Of a stretch of 64,000 nucleotides of DNA, positions 1 through 8,676 are shown one piece after another. Made by a program: the position numbers and the translations under genes. A model generated the notes under the pieces. That model was given only the letters and a program-made list of their open reading frames with translations. It was not told where the DNA came from and ran no database searches. This DNA is from Eubacterium sp. (GTDB lineage: Bacteria > Bacillota > Clostridia > Lachnospirales > Lachnospiraceae). Positions within the stretch are counted from its first letter, which is position 1, and each line of letters opens with the position of its first letter. The DNA is taken from assembly GCA_017437905.1 (NCBI GenBank), contig JAFRWY010000040.1:33299-97298 (forward strand), in the 5' to 3' direction.

Positions 1-1
1 C

Positions 2-835
2 ATGCTGTCCGACCGGTTCAATTCCATGGCGGATTCCGTTGAGAATCATGTAGAGGAGCTGAATGACATGATCCATCGCCGGGAACAGTTCGTGGCGGAT
101 TTCACCCATGAGATCAAAACGCCTATGACCAGTATCATCGGCTACGCGGACACCATGCGGTCCCTGGACCTGTCAAAAGACGAACAGCAGCAGGCCCTGG
201 GGTACATCTTCTCCGAAGGAAAGCGTCTGGAATCCATGTCCATGAAGCTCTTCGACCTGCTCTATCTGAAGGATCATCCCATTGAAAAGAAAAAGATCTC
301 CGCAGAAGCGCTGGCGGAGAGTGTGAAAACAAGTATGACGCCCCTGCTCACCGCATCCGGACAGACCCTGTCCGTGAATGTGGTTCCGGGGTTCCTGGAG
401 GGTGATGCGGAGCTGCTGAAGACCGTCTTCATCAACCTGATCGATAATGCAAGGAAGGCCTCCAAGGAAGGAGATACCGTTCTGTTCTCGGGAAGTCCGG
501 CGAAGGACCCGTCCGAAGGCAGCACATCGCCTGCTTCCGGTGAATCCGGAAGTATCTCCGGAAAAGGTTCCAACACAACCGACAGCCAGGAAGCTGCCGT
601 ATACCGGTTCACCGTATGTGACCACGGGATCGGAATCCCGGAGGAAGATCAGAAGAAGATCTTCGATGAATTCTTCATGGTGGATAAATCCAGAACCCGT
701 GCCGCCGGCGGTGCCGGACTCGGCATGTCCCTGGTGACGGTGATCCTGGAACGGCATGGTGCAAAGATCGATCTGGAAAGCAAACCCGGCGAGGGAACCA
801 CATTTACCGTGACCTTCAACGCCGGATCCGAATGA
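2..835 (+). CDS. Sensor histidine kinase, C-terminal part (cut by left window edge)
   Basis: This is the cytoplasmic half of a membrane histidine kinase, which autophosphorylates on His and passes the phosphate to a response regulator outside the window. The open frame begins inside a HAMP-like linker, so the methionine at base 2 is probably internal and the membrane part lies upstream. The H-box FTHEIKTPMTS has its His near residue 36, the N-box NLIDNARKA is at 145-153, the G1 box DHGIGIPEED near 207, and the G2 box GGAGLGMSL near 236-244. About 35 Ser/Gly-rich residues (163-198) are inserted between the N-box and the G1 strand, which is unusual. A small membrane-anchored protein follows 32 bases downstream on the same strand. 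Confidence 0.9.
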   Translation: MLSDRFNSMADSVENHVEELNDMIHRREQFVADFTHEIKTPMTSIIGYADTMRSLDLSKDEQQQALGYIFSEGKRLESMSMKLFDLLYLKDHPIEKKKISAEALAESVKTSMTPLLTASGQTLSVNVVPGFLEGDAELLKTVFINLIDNARKASKEGDTVLFSGSPAKDPSEGSTSPASGESGSISGKGSNTTDSQEAAVYRFTVCDHGIGIPEEDQKKIFDEFFMVDKSRTRAAGGAGLGMSLVTVILERHGAKIDLESKPGEGTTFTVTFNAGSE

Positions 836-867
836 CAATATACAGAAATGAAAATGAGGCATAACCC

Positions 868-1386
868 ATGACAAGCAACCGGAAAAAAAGGAATATCTTC
901 TTTATCCCCGCTCTTCTTCTGACAGCCGGGGCCATCGTTGCCGCCCTGCTTCTGCCCGATCTTCTGATCCGGAGGGAAGCCGCTGCCGAGACCGGTCAGG
1001 TAACCACCGTTCCCACCGCATATTATGCGGGGCCGTCGGAGGCGGTGGTGAAAAACGCTTCCCGCCAGCTTACGGAGGAACAGCGTGTCAGTCTGATCTA
1101 CGGCGAGTGGGAAAGCACCATCTCTCCCGCATCCGAAAGCGAGCGGACCCTCTCCGAGTATGAGGCTGTCCATCTCGACTTTCCCATCGAATCCGAGTAC
1201 CAGCACTGGTACACCTGGAGTGCGGTTTCCTACAAGGCGGTGGATACCACCTTTGAAACCTATGCCGCCATTTTCTGGAAATGTACCTTCACCAGATATG
1301 ACGGCTCCGAAACGTTAGTCTATTATATCACCGAAGGCGGCACCCTGCTGGATCCGGACAAGCTTCCGGAGGATGCAGGACTGTAA
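868..1386 (+). CDS. Membrane-anchored or exported protein of unknown function
   Basis: I do not recognise the family. The 172-residue product has a basic N-terminus (NRKKR) and one hydrophobic segment at about residues 11-31, so it is either anchored in the membrane or exported by an uncleaved signal. The rest is polar with many Trp, Tyr and acidic residues and lacks a lipobox Cys. The start is supported by a GAGG site nine bases upstream. It directly follows the sensor kinase gene on the same strand and is probably co-transcribed, so an accessory role in that kinase's sensing is possible but only inferred. It converges with glmM. Confidence 0.75.
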   Translation: MTSNRKKRNIFFIPALLLTAGAIVAALLLPDLLIRREAAAETGQVTTVPTAYYAGPSEAVVKNASRQLTEEQRVSLIYGEWESTISPASESERTLSEYEAVHLDFPIESEYQHWYTWSAVSYKAVDTTFETYAAIFWKCTFTRYDGSETLVYYITEGGTLLDPDKLPEDAGL

Positions 1387-1458
1387 ACCGGCCTTCTGCC
1401 GTATTCTAAAACCATGCAGGATCAGCACACCACCCGATCCCGTCCGGCATTCCGGACC

Positions 1459-2850
1459 TTATGCCTCTACGGCATATCCCTTCGAACGGATCACCTTCAC
1501 CACCGCATCCACATTCTCGCGGCAGGTCTCCTCCGTCGGTGCTTCCACCATGACACGAACCACCGGTTCGGTTCCGGACTCACGGACGAGGATCCGTCCG
1601 CTGTCCCCGAGGGCTTCCTTCACCTCGGCCACCTTAGCCTGTACATCCGCATCCTCCTGCGCTTCCTTCTTATCGCTCACCCGGACATTCTCCAGCACCT
1701 GCGGATAGATCTTCAGGGGCGCCACAAGTTCGGACAGTTTCTGCTTCTTCGCCATCATCACTTCCATGATCTTGAGGGAGGTCAGGATTCCGTCACCCGT
1801 GGTCGCATATTTCGAGAAAATGATGTGCCCGGACTGCTCGCCGCCGATCCGGCAGCCGTTCTGGGACATATATTCATAGACGTACTTGTCGCCCACATCG
1901 GTCTTCGCATAATCGATACCGATCTTGTCAAAGGCCTTGTAAAGACCGAAGTTGGACATGACCGTGGTAACTACCGTATTGTTCAGCAGGTCACCCCGTT
2001 CCTTCAGATACACGCCGCAGAGATACAGGATATGGTCACCGGTAATGACCTCGCCCTTGTCATCCACAGCCAGGCACCGGTCCGCATCCCCGTCATAGGC
2101 AAAGCCTGCATCCATGTGATTTGCAAGCACATATTTCTGCAGACCCTCGATGTGTGTGGAACCCGCATCCCGGTTGATGTTCGTTCCGTTGGGCTCCGCA
2201 TTCAGCAGATAGGTCTTGGCACCCAGCGCATCAAAGACAGCCTTGGCGATGTTCCATGCGGCACCGTTCGCGCAGTCCAGTGCGATCCGCTTATCCTTAA
2301 AGGAATACTGTCCCAGGGAGATAAGATATCCCACATACCGGTTCCGGCCTGCCACGTAATCCACGGTGCAGCCGATCTTCTCCCGCTTGGCCAGCGGAAG
2401 TTCGGACCAGTCACGGTCAAAGAGATGTACCGAACCGTCCAGGAAATCCTCGATCAGCGCGATCGTGGACTCCTCCATCTTCTCACCGGAGCCGTTCAGC
2501 AGCTTGATCCCGTTATCATAGTAAGGATTGTGGCTGGCGGAGATCATGATCCCGCAGTCGAAGCCGTCCATCCGGGTCACATAGGCAACCGACGGAGTGG
2601 TGGTCACATGCAGCAGGTAAGCATCCGCACCGGAAGCCACCAGACCGCCCACCAGCGCATATTCAAACATGTAGCTGGAACGTCTGGTATCCTTTCCGAT
2701 CACGACCTTCGGCATCTCATCGATCCCGTTCTGCCGCTTCAGTTCTCCGTAATACCAGCCGAGAAAACGTCCGATCTTATATGCATGATCCGCTGTAAGA
2801 CTGCAGTTTGCTTCCCCCCGGAAGCCGTCTGTTCCGAAATATCTACCCAT
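1459..2850 (-). CDS. glmM: Phosphoglucosamine mutase GlmM
   Basis: Converts glucosamine 6-phosphate to glucosamine 1-phosphate, the step feeding UDP-GlcNAc and peptidoglycan synthesis in the cytoplasm. The alpha-D-phosphohexomutase signatures are in order: N-terminal GTDGFRGEAN, the active-site loop ISASHNP with phospho-serine near residue 106, the metal-binding loop DGDADRC, the sugar-binding loop GEQSGH, and the C-terminal phosphate loop RESGTEPVVRV. The length of 463 residues is slightly above the usual 445-450. The start has an AAAGGACAGG site just upstream. A related phosphoglucomutase is possible in principle, but the N-terminus and phosphate loop fit GlmM best. Confidence 0.93.
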   Translation of the reverse strand: MGRYFGTDGFRGEANCSLTADHAYKIGRFLGWYYGELKRQNGIDEMPKVVIGKDTRRSSYMFEYALVGGLVASGADAYLLHVTTTPSVAYVTRMDGFDCGIMISASHNPYYDNGIKLLNGSGEKMEESTIALIEDFLDGSVHLFDRDWSELPLAKREKIGCTVDYVAGRNRYVGYLISLGQYSFKDKRIALDCANGAAWNIAKAVFDALGAKTYLLNAEPNGTNINRDAGSTHIEGLQKYVLANHMDAGFAYDGDADRCLAVDDKGEVITGDHILYLCGVYLKERGDLLNNTVVTTVMSNFGLYKAFDKIGIDYAKTDVGDKYVYEYMSQNGCRIGGEQSGHIIFSKYATTGDGILTSLKIMEVMMAKKQKLSELVAPLKIYPQVLENVRVSDKKEAQEDADVQAKVAEVKEALGDSGRILVRESGTEPVVRVMVEAPTEETCRENVDAVVKVIRSKGYAVEA

Positions 2851-2982
2851 CGTACCTGTCCTTTCATTTTGTCTTTTTTATTCTCCGGTAAAGTACTTCA
2901 CCGGAGCCTGCCGTCCGTCCGGAAACGAACCGCCTTTTTTCAGATAATGCCCGCTCCATACGGGCGGTGACGCGTGTCCCCG

Positions 2983-3924
2983 TCAGGACCCGGTCCTTCG
3001 CACATTGGAATCCAGCAGGCGGTTAAAGCCCAGCCAGTCCGTGGTGTCCGGATTTGCCTGAAGAAGTTCGGTAAAGGTCTCGATCTTCGCATCCATATTA
3101 TCGGCAAATGCCAAAGCCAGGGCCTCGATCAGCGCCGGCTTCTTGGGCGACCCGAATTCCAGCTCCCCGTGGTGCGCCACGATACAGTGCAGCAGCTCGT
3201 CCTTCGTCTTCTTCGGGAAGCCCGGGATGGCATCGCATTTCTCACCGATCCACATGGCCCCGATCACGATATGCCCCAGGAGCTGCCCCTCATCCGTGTA
3301 GTCGTTCTCCGGAAAGTCGGAGATCTCCCGAAGCTTTCCCACATCATGCAGAAGCGCCGACGTGATCAGCAGGTCACGGTTCAGCACCGGGTACTGCTTT
3401 GCCAGGAATTCACAAGTTCTCGCCACGAAGAGACTGTGGTGCAGCAGACCGCCGATAAAGCCATGGTGGACCATTTTCGCCGCACTGTGTTCTTTGAAGT
3501 TTTTGATAAATGCCGTGTCCTCGATAAAGAAGGCAGAAAGCAGTGCATGCAGATTCGGATCCTTCGTATCCGCGATCAGCTTCAGGAGCGAATCATACAT
3601 CTCCTCCGTCTTGTAGGGGGAACAGGGCATGTACTCTGCCACCACGTACTCTCCCTCATGCGCCTTCCGGATGCGGGACACGTTCAGCTGCAGCTGGTTG
3701 TTGAAGCTGGTGACCTGGGCATCGATATTGATATAATCCAGTGCCTCGAAATGCTCGATACCGTTGGACAGGTTCCACACCTTCGCATCGATGGTTCCGG
3801 TCTTGTCCTGCAGGATCAGGCTGTAGTAGGTCTTCTCCGCCTTGGTCTTGGCTATGGTCTTGACCTTGCAGAAATATACGCCGGAGATATTCTCTCCCTC
3901 ACGCAGTTCACGTATGTACCTCAA
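2983..3924 (-). CDS. yhaM: YhaM-type 3'-5' exoribonuclease (OB fold plus HD domain)
   Basis: Resembles the YhaM/CBF1 family, Mn-dependent 3'-5' exonucleases of RNA and single-stranded DNA in Firmicutes. An N-terminal OB-fold nucleic-acid-binding region covers about residues 10-95. An HD phosphohydrolase domain follows, with GGLLHHSL near 158-165, LLHDVGK near 191-197 and IVAHHGE further on, giving the usual metal-binding His/Asp set. The 313-residue length matches the family. It lies between a sensor kinase gene (36-base gap) and glmM on the same strand. A hairpin with 7-bp arms (CTCCGGT/ACCGGAG, 2883-2906) in the leader of glmM lacks a T-run, so it is not a clear terminator. Confidence 0.88.
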   Translation of the reverse strand: MRYIRELREGENISGVYFCKVKTIAKTKAEKTYYSLILQDKTGTIDAKVWNLSNGIEHFEALDYINIDAQVTSFNNQLQLNVSRIRKAHEGEYVVAEYMPCSPYKTEEMYDSLLKLIADTKDPNLHALLSAFFIEDTAFIKNFKEHSAAKMVHHGFIGGLLHHSLFVARTCEFLAKQYPVLNRDLLITSALLHDVGKLREISDFPENDYTDEGQLLGHIVIGAMWIGEKCDAIPGFPKKTKDELLHCIVAHHGELEFGSPKKPALIEALALAFADNMDAKIETFTELLQANPDTTDWLGFNRLLDSNVRRTGS

Positions 3925-3960
3925 AATATATCCTCACTTTCAGTATTCAGGTTTCTCTCG

Positions 3961-5454
3961 TCATTTTCCCGCCACCGAGCTGGCCTTGCTCAGGGTGAAG
4001 ACGAACTCGGTTCCTTCATCCACCTTACTGTTCACGGTGATCACCTCATGATGTGCCTTGATGATCTCCTTCGTGATGGCCAGTCCGATGCCGGAGCCGG
4101 TCTTATCCTTACCACGGGAAGAATCTCCCTTATAGAAACGGATGAAGATCTTCTTCTGGGTTTCCTCATCCATACCCATACCTTCATCCCGGATGGAGAT
4201 ATGGAGCTTATCATCCTTCTCCTTATCCGTTACGGTCACGAAGATCCGCTTGCCCTCGGGAGTGAATTTCAGCGCATTGTCGATCAGATTGTAGATCACC
4301 TGCTGGATCTTGGTCTTATCCGCCATGACCATGGTCTCATCCGCATGGTTGTTCAGGTAGATCGCAACCCCCTTCTCGATACATTTGATCTCAAATGTAT
4401 TCAGCGTCTTGTTGATGACCTCTATGATATCGAAGGCCGTCATCTTCACATACGGTCCGTAGCTTTCCAGATTGTTAAGATCCAGAAGTCCCTGGGTCAG
4501 CTTCGTCAGACGCTGGGTCTCGTTCAGCACGATATCCAGGTACCGTCCCTGCTTCTCCGGCGGAATGGTCCCGTCCTTCATGGCCTCGATGTAGCCTTTG
4601 ATAGAGGTGAGCGGTGAACGGAAATCATGAGAGATATTCGACACGAAATCTCTCCGGTAATCCTCCAGCTTCGCCAGCTCGTCCGCCATGTATTCCATGG
4701 ACTCCGCCAGCTGACCGATCTCGTCGTTGGAATGAACCTCCGTCCGCACCTCCAGATTCCCCTTGGAATACTCCTGAGCCACAACCGACAACTTCTTTAC
4801 CGGGGTCAGGACCTTCTTGGATACCACTGCCAGGAACACGAAGGCGATAACGATGATGACCAGACAGGGAATCAGGACGATACTGTAAATGTTACGCATC
4901 AGCTCATTGATCTGGGATACCGTCGCATGCAGGATCAGTGCACCCCTCTGCTCGGTGCTGACCACCTCTCCGAAGAGATTCAGCTGATCCAGGTGTACCG
5001 GCACATTGACCGAGATCATGTCATTCTTATACAGGCCGTAGAAATTACCGGTCTGGGAATGATCCTTGTTCACTTCATACTCCGGATCCAGCTGGTAAAT
5101 GTTGTAGGGTATATTTCCGATTCTCTGCTTCTCTGCGTTGTTCTGATCCGATGGCGCCTCCTGGGACGTGGCAACAACACGTCCGTATTCATCCAGATAC
5201 CAGACATCCGCATCCAGCGCCGAAGCATAATACTGAAAGAGATACTCCAGTGTCGGCTTATCATACCGTCCGGACACGTATCCGACGACGGTCTGGGACG
5301 CGATCAGCGCCGCCTCATTCTGAAGTGTTTCGGTCTTCTCCGACACGAGGGAACGCCGCGTCATAAAGGACGTAAAAACAATCAGCACTCCAAAGGACAC
5401 GATCAGTATCGCAAGGAATGCTATATAGATTCGGTCCAGAATGGAATGCTGCAT
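3961..5454 (-). CDS. Sensor histidine kinase with extracytoplasmic domain
   Basis: A full-length 497-residue PhoR/WalK-like kinase. Transmembrane segment 1 is at about residues 11-33, followed by an extracytoplasmic domain of roughly 140 residues, transmembrane segment 2 near 176-200 and a HAMP linker containing KKVLTPVKKLS. The H-box is NISHDFRSPLTSIKG, the N-box NLIDNALKFTP, the G1 box DEGMGMDEET and the G2 box GSGIGLAITKEI. No PAS domain is evident. It is 15 bases downstream of its response regulator gene, with AGGTGAG as ribosome binding site, so the two form a cognate pair. The signal is unknown; an envelope cue is likely from the extracytoplasmic domain. Confidence 0.93.
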   Translation of the reverse strand: MQHSILDRIYIAFLAILIVSFGVLIVFTSFMTRRSLVSEKTETLQNEAALIASQTVVGYVSGRYDKPTLEYLFQYYASALDADVWYLDEYGRVVATSQEAPSDQNNAEKQRIGNIPYNIYQLDPEYEVNKDHSQTGNFYGLYKNDMISVNVPVHLDQLNLFGEVVSTEQRGALILHATVSQINELMRNIYSIVLIPCLVIIVIAFVFLAVVSKKVLTPVKKLSVVAQEYSKGNLEVRTEVHSNDEIGQLAESMEYMADELAKLEDYRRDFVSNISHDFRSPLTSIKGYIEAMKDGTIPPEKQGRYLDIVLNETQRLTKLTQGLLDLNNLESYGPYVKMTAFDIIEVINKTLNTFEIKCIEKGVAIYLNNHADETMVMADKTKIQQVIYNLIDNALKFTPEGKRIFVTVTDKEKDDKLHISIRDEGMGMDEETQKKIFIRFYKGDSSRGKDKTGSGIGLAITKEIIKAHHEVITVNSKVDEGTEFVFTLSKASSVAGK

Positions 5455-5469
5455 AAATCAACTCACCTG

Positions 5470-6177
5470 CTATCTTACTTCAAATTTGTATCCGACACGC
5501 CATACAGTTACGATGGACCAGGGGAAATCTCCCTCCAGCTTCTCACGGAGACGTTTGATATGCACGTCCACGGTTCTGGTATCGCCCATGAAATCGTAGC
5601 CCCACAGCTGGTTCAGCAGCTGCTCGCGGGTAAACACCTGATTCGGCTGGCTGGCCAGGAAATAAAGAAGCTCCAGCTCCTTCGGCGGCATGTCGATATT
5701 CTTGCCGCAGAATGTAACGGTATAATTTGAAATGTTCACGATCAGACGGTCGTACTCCACGTACTCGCCCTTCCGCTCCGGCTTCTCAGCGGGTGCCGGC
5801 TCCTCAGGACGCTTGGTCCTTCGGAGTACCGCCCGGACGCGGGCCACCATTTCATTGGAATCAAAGGGCTTGATGATATAATCATCCGCTCCCATCTTTA
5901 ATCCGAGCACCTTATCAAAAACCTCACCCTTGGCAGACAGCATGATGATCGGTGTCTCCCGGGTCCTGCGGATCTGCTGGCAGACCTCATAGCCGTCCAT
6001 GCCCGGAAGCATCAGATCCAGAAGGATCAGATCCGGATTATACTCCTCCACCTCCATAAGCGCGGTCTCCCCGTCCGGTGCGATACGTGTATCGAAACAC
6101 TCCTTATTCAGATAGAGGGAGATCAGCTCTGCGATATTCTCGTCGTCATCAACGATCAGAATTCTGGGTTTATCCAT
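5470..6177 (-). CDS. OmpR/PhoB-family response regulator
   Basis: A DNA-binding response regulator of 235 residues. The receiver domain (1-120) shows the acidic pair VDDDEN, the phospho-acceptor in LILLDLMLPGMDG, the switch Ser in MLSAKG and the conserved Lys in IIKPFDSNE. A short Pro/Glu-rich linker (AEEPAPAEKPE-like) leads to a winged-helix effector domain ending in TVDVHIKRLREKLEG and VGYKFEV. An AGGAGC ribosome site precedes the start. It is first in an operon with the histidine kinase downstream. A 15-bp palindrome over the predicted transcription start suggests autoregulation. Confidence 0.94.
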   Translation of the reverse strand: MDKPRILIVDDDENIAELISLYLNKECFDTRIAPDGETALMEVEEYNPDLILLDLMLPGMDGYEVCQQIRRTRETPIIMLSAKGEVFDKVLGLKMGADDYIIKPFDSNEMVARVRAVLRRTKRPEEPAPAEKPERKGEYVEYDRLIVNISNYTVTFCGKNIDMPPKELELLYFLASQPNQVFTREQLLNQLWGYDFMGDTRTVDVHIKRLREKLEGDFPWSIVTVWRVGYKFEVR

Positions 6178-6206
6178 GGGTTGCTCCTTTCTTCCGGCAC
6201 AAAATC

Positions 6207-6228
6207 CACTAAACTTTAGTGTATCATA
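6207..6228 (-). promoter_or_regulatory. -10 box plus palindrome ahead of the response regulator
   Basis: CACTAAACTTTAGTG (6207-6221) is a perfect inverted repeat with 7-bp arms and a single central base. It directly follows a good -10 hexamer on the minus strand, TATGAT (6223-6228), so it would overlie the transcription start of the regulator-kinase operon. No convincing -35 hexamer is visible, consistent with activation. Binding by the encoded regulator itself is an inference. Confidence 0.45.
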
Positions 6229-6297
6229 ATCTCTGATTTTTTTCCACTTTAACTATGAAGAAATGCACCGAAAATGCGGGACGGATTCCAAAGAAAG

Positions 6298-8661
6298 CTA
6301 CAGGGAAACCACCGTTACCCCGGCATCTCCCTCACCGAACTCACCGAGTCGGTAGGCCTTCACATAACGAAGGGTCCGAAGGTGCTCATGGATCCCCTTC
6401 CGAAGCGCTCCGGTTCCCTTACCGTGTACGATACGGACCGTTGTTGCGTGCGCCAGCAGCGCATCATCCAGGAACTTGTCGATCTCCATCAGTGCCTCAT
6501 CCACGGTTTTACCCAGCAGATTCAGCTCCGGCTGGAAGGTAGAGCCCTTATGCATATTTCCTTCTCCTGCCGCGCGGACCTTCGGAAGCTTCACCTTCTC
6601 TTCCGCCAGGATCAGAAGATCCGACGCAGGGAAACGGGATGTAAGGATACCCATCTCCACGGTAAAGAGTCCCTTGGAATCCGCCAGTTTGATGATATGT
6701 CCTTCGGTGTCCAGACTCAGCACCTTCACCCGGTCTCCGATATGGAAATCACTGTCCTTATGACCGGACTTTGCCTGCTTCTTCTCTGTTTTATCCGTCA
6801 GCGCTTCCTTCTTCTTCCGAAGGGCTGCCCGCTGTTCCTCCATGCGCCGGGCATCGGCCGCCGCCGGATTCCTTGCCCATTTCTGGTAATCACGGATGGC
6901 TGCATCGGCAGTCTCCTTCGCATCCTCGATGATCTCCCTGGCTTCCTCTCTGGCCTTCGCCAGAATCTCTTCCTTCTTCTCGGACATCTTCGATTCCTGC
7001 ACGGAAAGGCGTTTCCTGAGAGCCTCCGCCTCCTTCCGGTAGTGCTCCAGTTCTGCCTGATCCTTCTCCATGCGGCTTCTTGTCTCGGTAAGATCCGTCA
7101 GGATCTGATCCATGCGGATGGAATCCTCATCCAGCCGCCCCCTTGCCGCATCTATGATATCCTCGGGCAGTCCCAGTCTCCTGGAGATTGCAAATGCATT
7201 GGAATTCCCCGGAATTCCGATCATCAGACGATAGGTGGGCCGCAGGGATGCCACGTCGAATTCGCAGGAGGCATTCTCCACACCCGGTTCGGAAAGCGCA
7301 TAGGTCTTCAGCTCCGTATAGTGTGTGGTCGCCATGACCCGGGCTCCCCGGGCCTTCAGCTCGGACAGGATGGAGACTGCCAGCGCAGCGCCCTCCACCG
7401 GATCGGTCCCTCCGCCGGGCTCATCAAAAAGACAGAGACAGTTCTTTGTTGCATGTTGTATTATGTAAACTATATTGCTCATGTGGGATGAGAAGGTGGA
7501 AAGGTTCTGCTCGATGCTCTGCTCATCTCCGATATCCGCAAAGACATCCTCAAAGACGGATACCCTGGAGCCGTATTCTGCAGGGATATGAAGCCCTGCC
7601 TGCGCCATCAGCGTCAGCAGACCAAGGGTCTTTAAGGACACAGTCTTACCACCGGTATTCGGGCCGGTGATGATCAGGACGGAATAATCCTCCCCAAGTT
7701 TTATGTCAACCGGAACCGCCGTATTCCGCTCCAGCAGCGGATGCACCGCACGCCTGAGATCGATGATCCCGTCCGTTCCGACGATAGGCTCCGACGCCTT
7801 GATCTCCCTTGCAAACTTCGCCTTTGCGAAGATGAAGTCCAGCTCCGTAAGCAGCGTCATATCCGTATGGATCTCGTCCCGTACGGAGGCAGCCATCTTC
7901 GATAACTCCGCCAGGATCGCTTCGATCTCCAGGCGTTCCTCTGCCTCCAGCTCCTTGATCTTATTGTTCAGATTCACGATCTCCATGGGCTCGATGAATA
8001 CGGTACTTCCGGTCTGGGATTGGTCATGGATCATGCCCGGGAACTTCGCCCGGTACTCTGCCTTTACCGGAATACAGTACCGGCCTCCGCGCATGGTGAT
8101 CAGGGCATCCTGCAGGGTGCCCTTGTCCGATTCCCTCTTTACGATCTTCTCCAATTGCTGGTGCAGCTGACTTCCGCAGGTGAGGATCTCCTTTCGGATC
8201 TTTTTTAAATTGGAGGATGCGTCATCCGCCATATCCTCTTCCGACAGGATACACCGGCGGATCTCAGAGGATACATCCCGGACGGGAAGCAGGCTCGAAA
8301 ACCGGTCCGTCAGGGTATCCGGCTCCGGAGCTTCCCGCCTTGCCCCGTAGCTTTGCACCTGGTCCGCCGTCTCCAGCAGGGATGCGATATCCAGCAGCTC
8401 GCTCTGGTTCAGGGGCGAACCCATTTCCAGGAGACGCAGCGAGTCCGTGATCTCCCGGACACCCGAGAAGCCGACAGCCCCGTATTCCTCCCAGCGCCGT
8501 GCCGCATCTCTCGTCTCCGACTGCAGCTGCGCGATCTCCGTGAGTTCCTTCCTCGGCGTCAGTCTCCGGCAGCGCTTCTTTGCCCCCTGAGACACCGCAT
8601 GCACAGCAAGCATCTCCAGGATCTTTTCAAATTCAAGTACTCGTATGGTTCGTTTATTCAA
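6298..8661 (-). CDS. mutS2: MutS2 endonuclease/ATPase
   Basis: MutS2 acts on branched DNA and, in Bacillus, in rescue of collided ribosomes; it does not take part in mismatch repair. The 787-residue protein has the MutS core and ABC-type ATPase with Walker A GPNTGGKT and Walker B LCLFDEPGGGTDP, a long charged coiled coil, a KOW-like segment (GDRVKVLSLDTEG) and a C-terminal Smr domain with VRIVHGKGTGALRKG. The usual Smr LDLRG motif is LNLLG here, so nuclease activity is uncertain. The start codon is TTG, supported by AGGAG eight bases upstream. It begins only 15 bases after the stop of the accessory HTH gene, so readthrough from the toxin-antitoxin promoter could reach it. Confidence 0.93.
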   Translation of the reverse strand: MNKRTIRVLEFEKILEMLAVHAVSQGAKKRCRRLTPRKELTEIAQLQSETRDAARRWEEYGAVGFSGVREITDSLRLLEMGSPLNQSELLDIASLLETADQVQSYGARREAPEPDTLTDRFSSLLPVRDVSSEIRRCILSEEDMADDASSNLKKIRKEILTCGSQLHQQLEKIVKRESDKGTLQDALITMRGGRYCIPVKAEYRAKFPGMIHDQSQTGSTVFIEPMEIVNLNNKIKELEAEERLEIEAILAELSKMAASVRDEIHTDMTLLTELDFIFAKAKFAREIKASEPIVGTDGIIDLRRAVHPLLERNTAVPVDIKLGEDYSVLIITGPNTGGKTVSLKTLGLLTLMAQAGLHIPAEYGSRVSVFEDVFADIGDEQSIEQNLSTFSSHMSNIVYIIQHATKNCLCLFDEPGGGTDPVEGAALAVSILSELKARGARVMATTHYTELKTYALSEPGVENASCEFDVASLRPTYRLMIGIPGNSNAFAISRRLGLPEDIIDAARGRLDEDSIRMDQILTDLTETRSRMEKDQAELEHYRKEAEALRKRLSVQESKMSEKKEEILAKAREEAREIIEDAKETADAAIRDYQKWARNPAAADARRMEEQRAALRKKKEALTDKTEKKQAKSGHKDSDFHIGDRVKVLSLDTEGHIIKLADSKGLFTVEMGILTSRFPASDLLILAEEKVKLPKVRAAGEGNMHKGSTFQPELNLLGKTVDEALMEIDKFLDDALLAHATTVRIVHGKGTGALRKGIHEHLRTLRYVKAYRLGEFGEGDAGVTVVSL

Positions 8662-8676
8662 TTTTCCAACTCCTAT

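Noticed and set aside
2883-2906. Hairpin CTCCGGT/ACCGGAG as a terminator after the YhaM-like gene
   Set aside because: On the transcribed strand it is followed by an A-rich rather than a T-rich run and lies in the glmM leader.
1414-4617. Long plus-strand open frames of about 520-550 codons
   Set aside because: They mirror glmM, the YhaM-like gene and the kinase gene in the complementary frame and show no protein-like composition.
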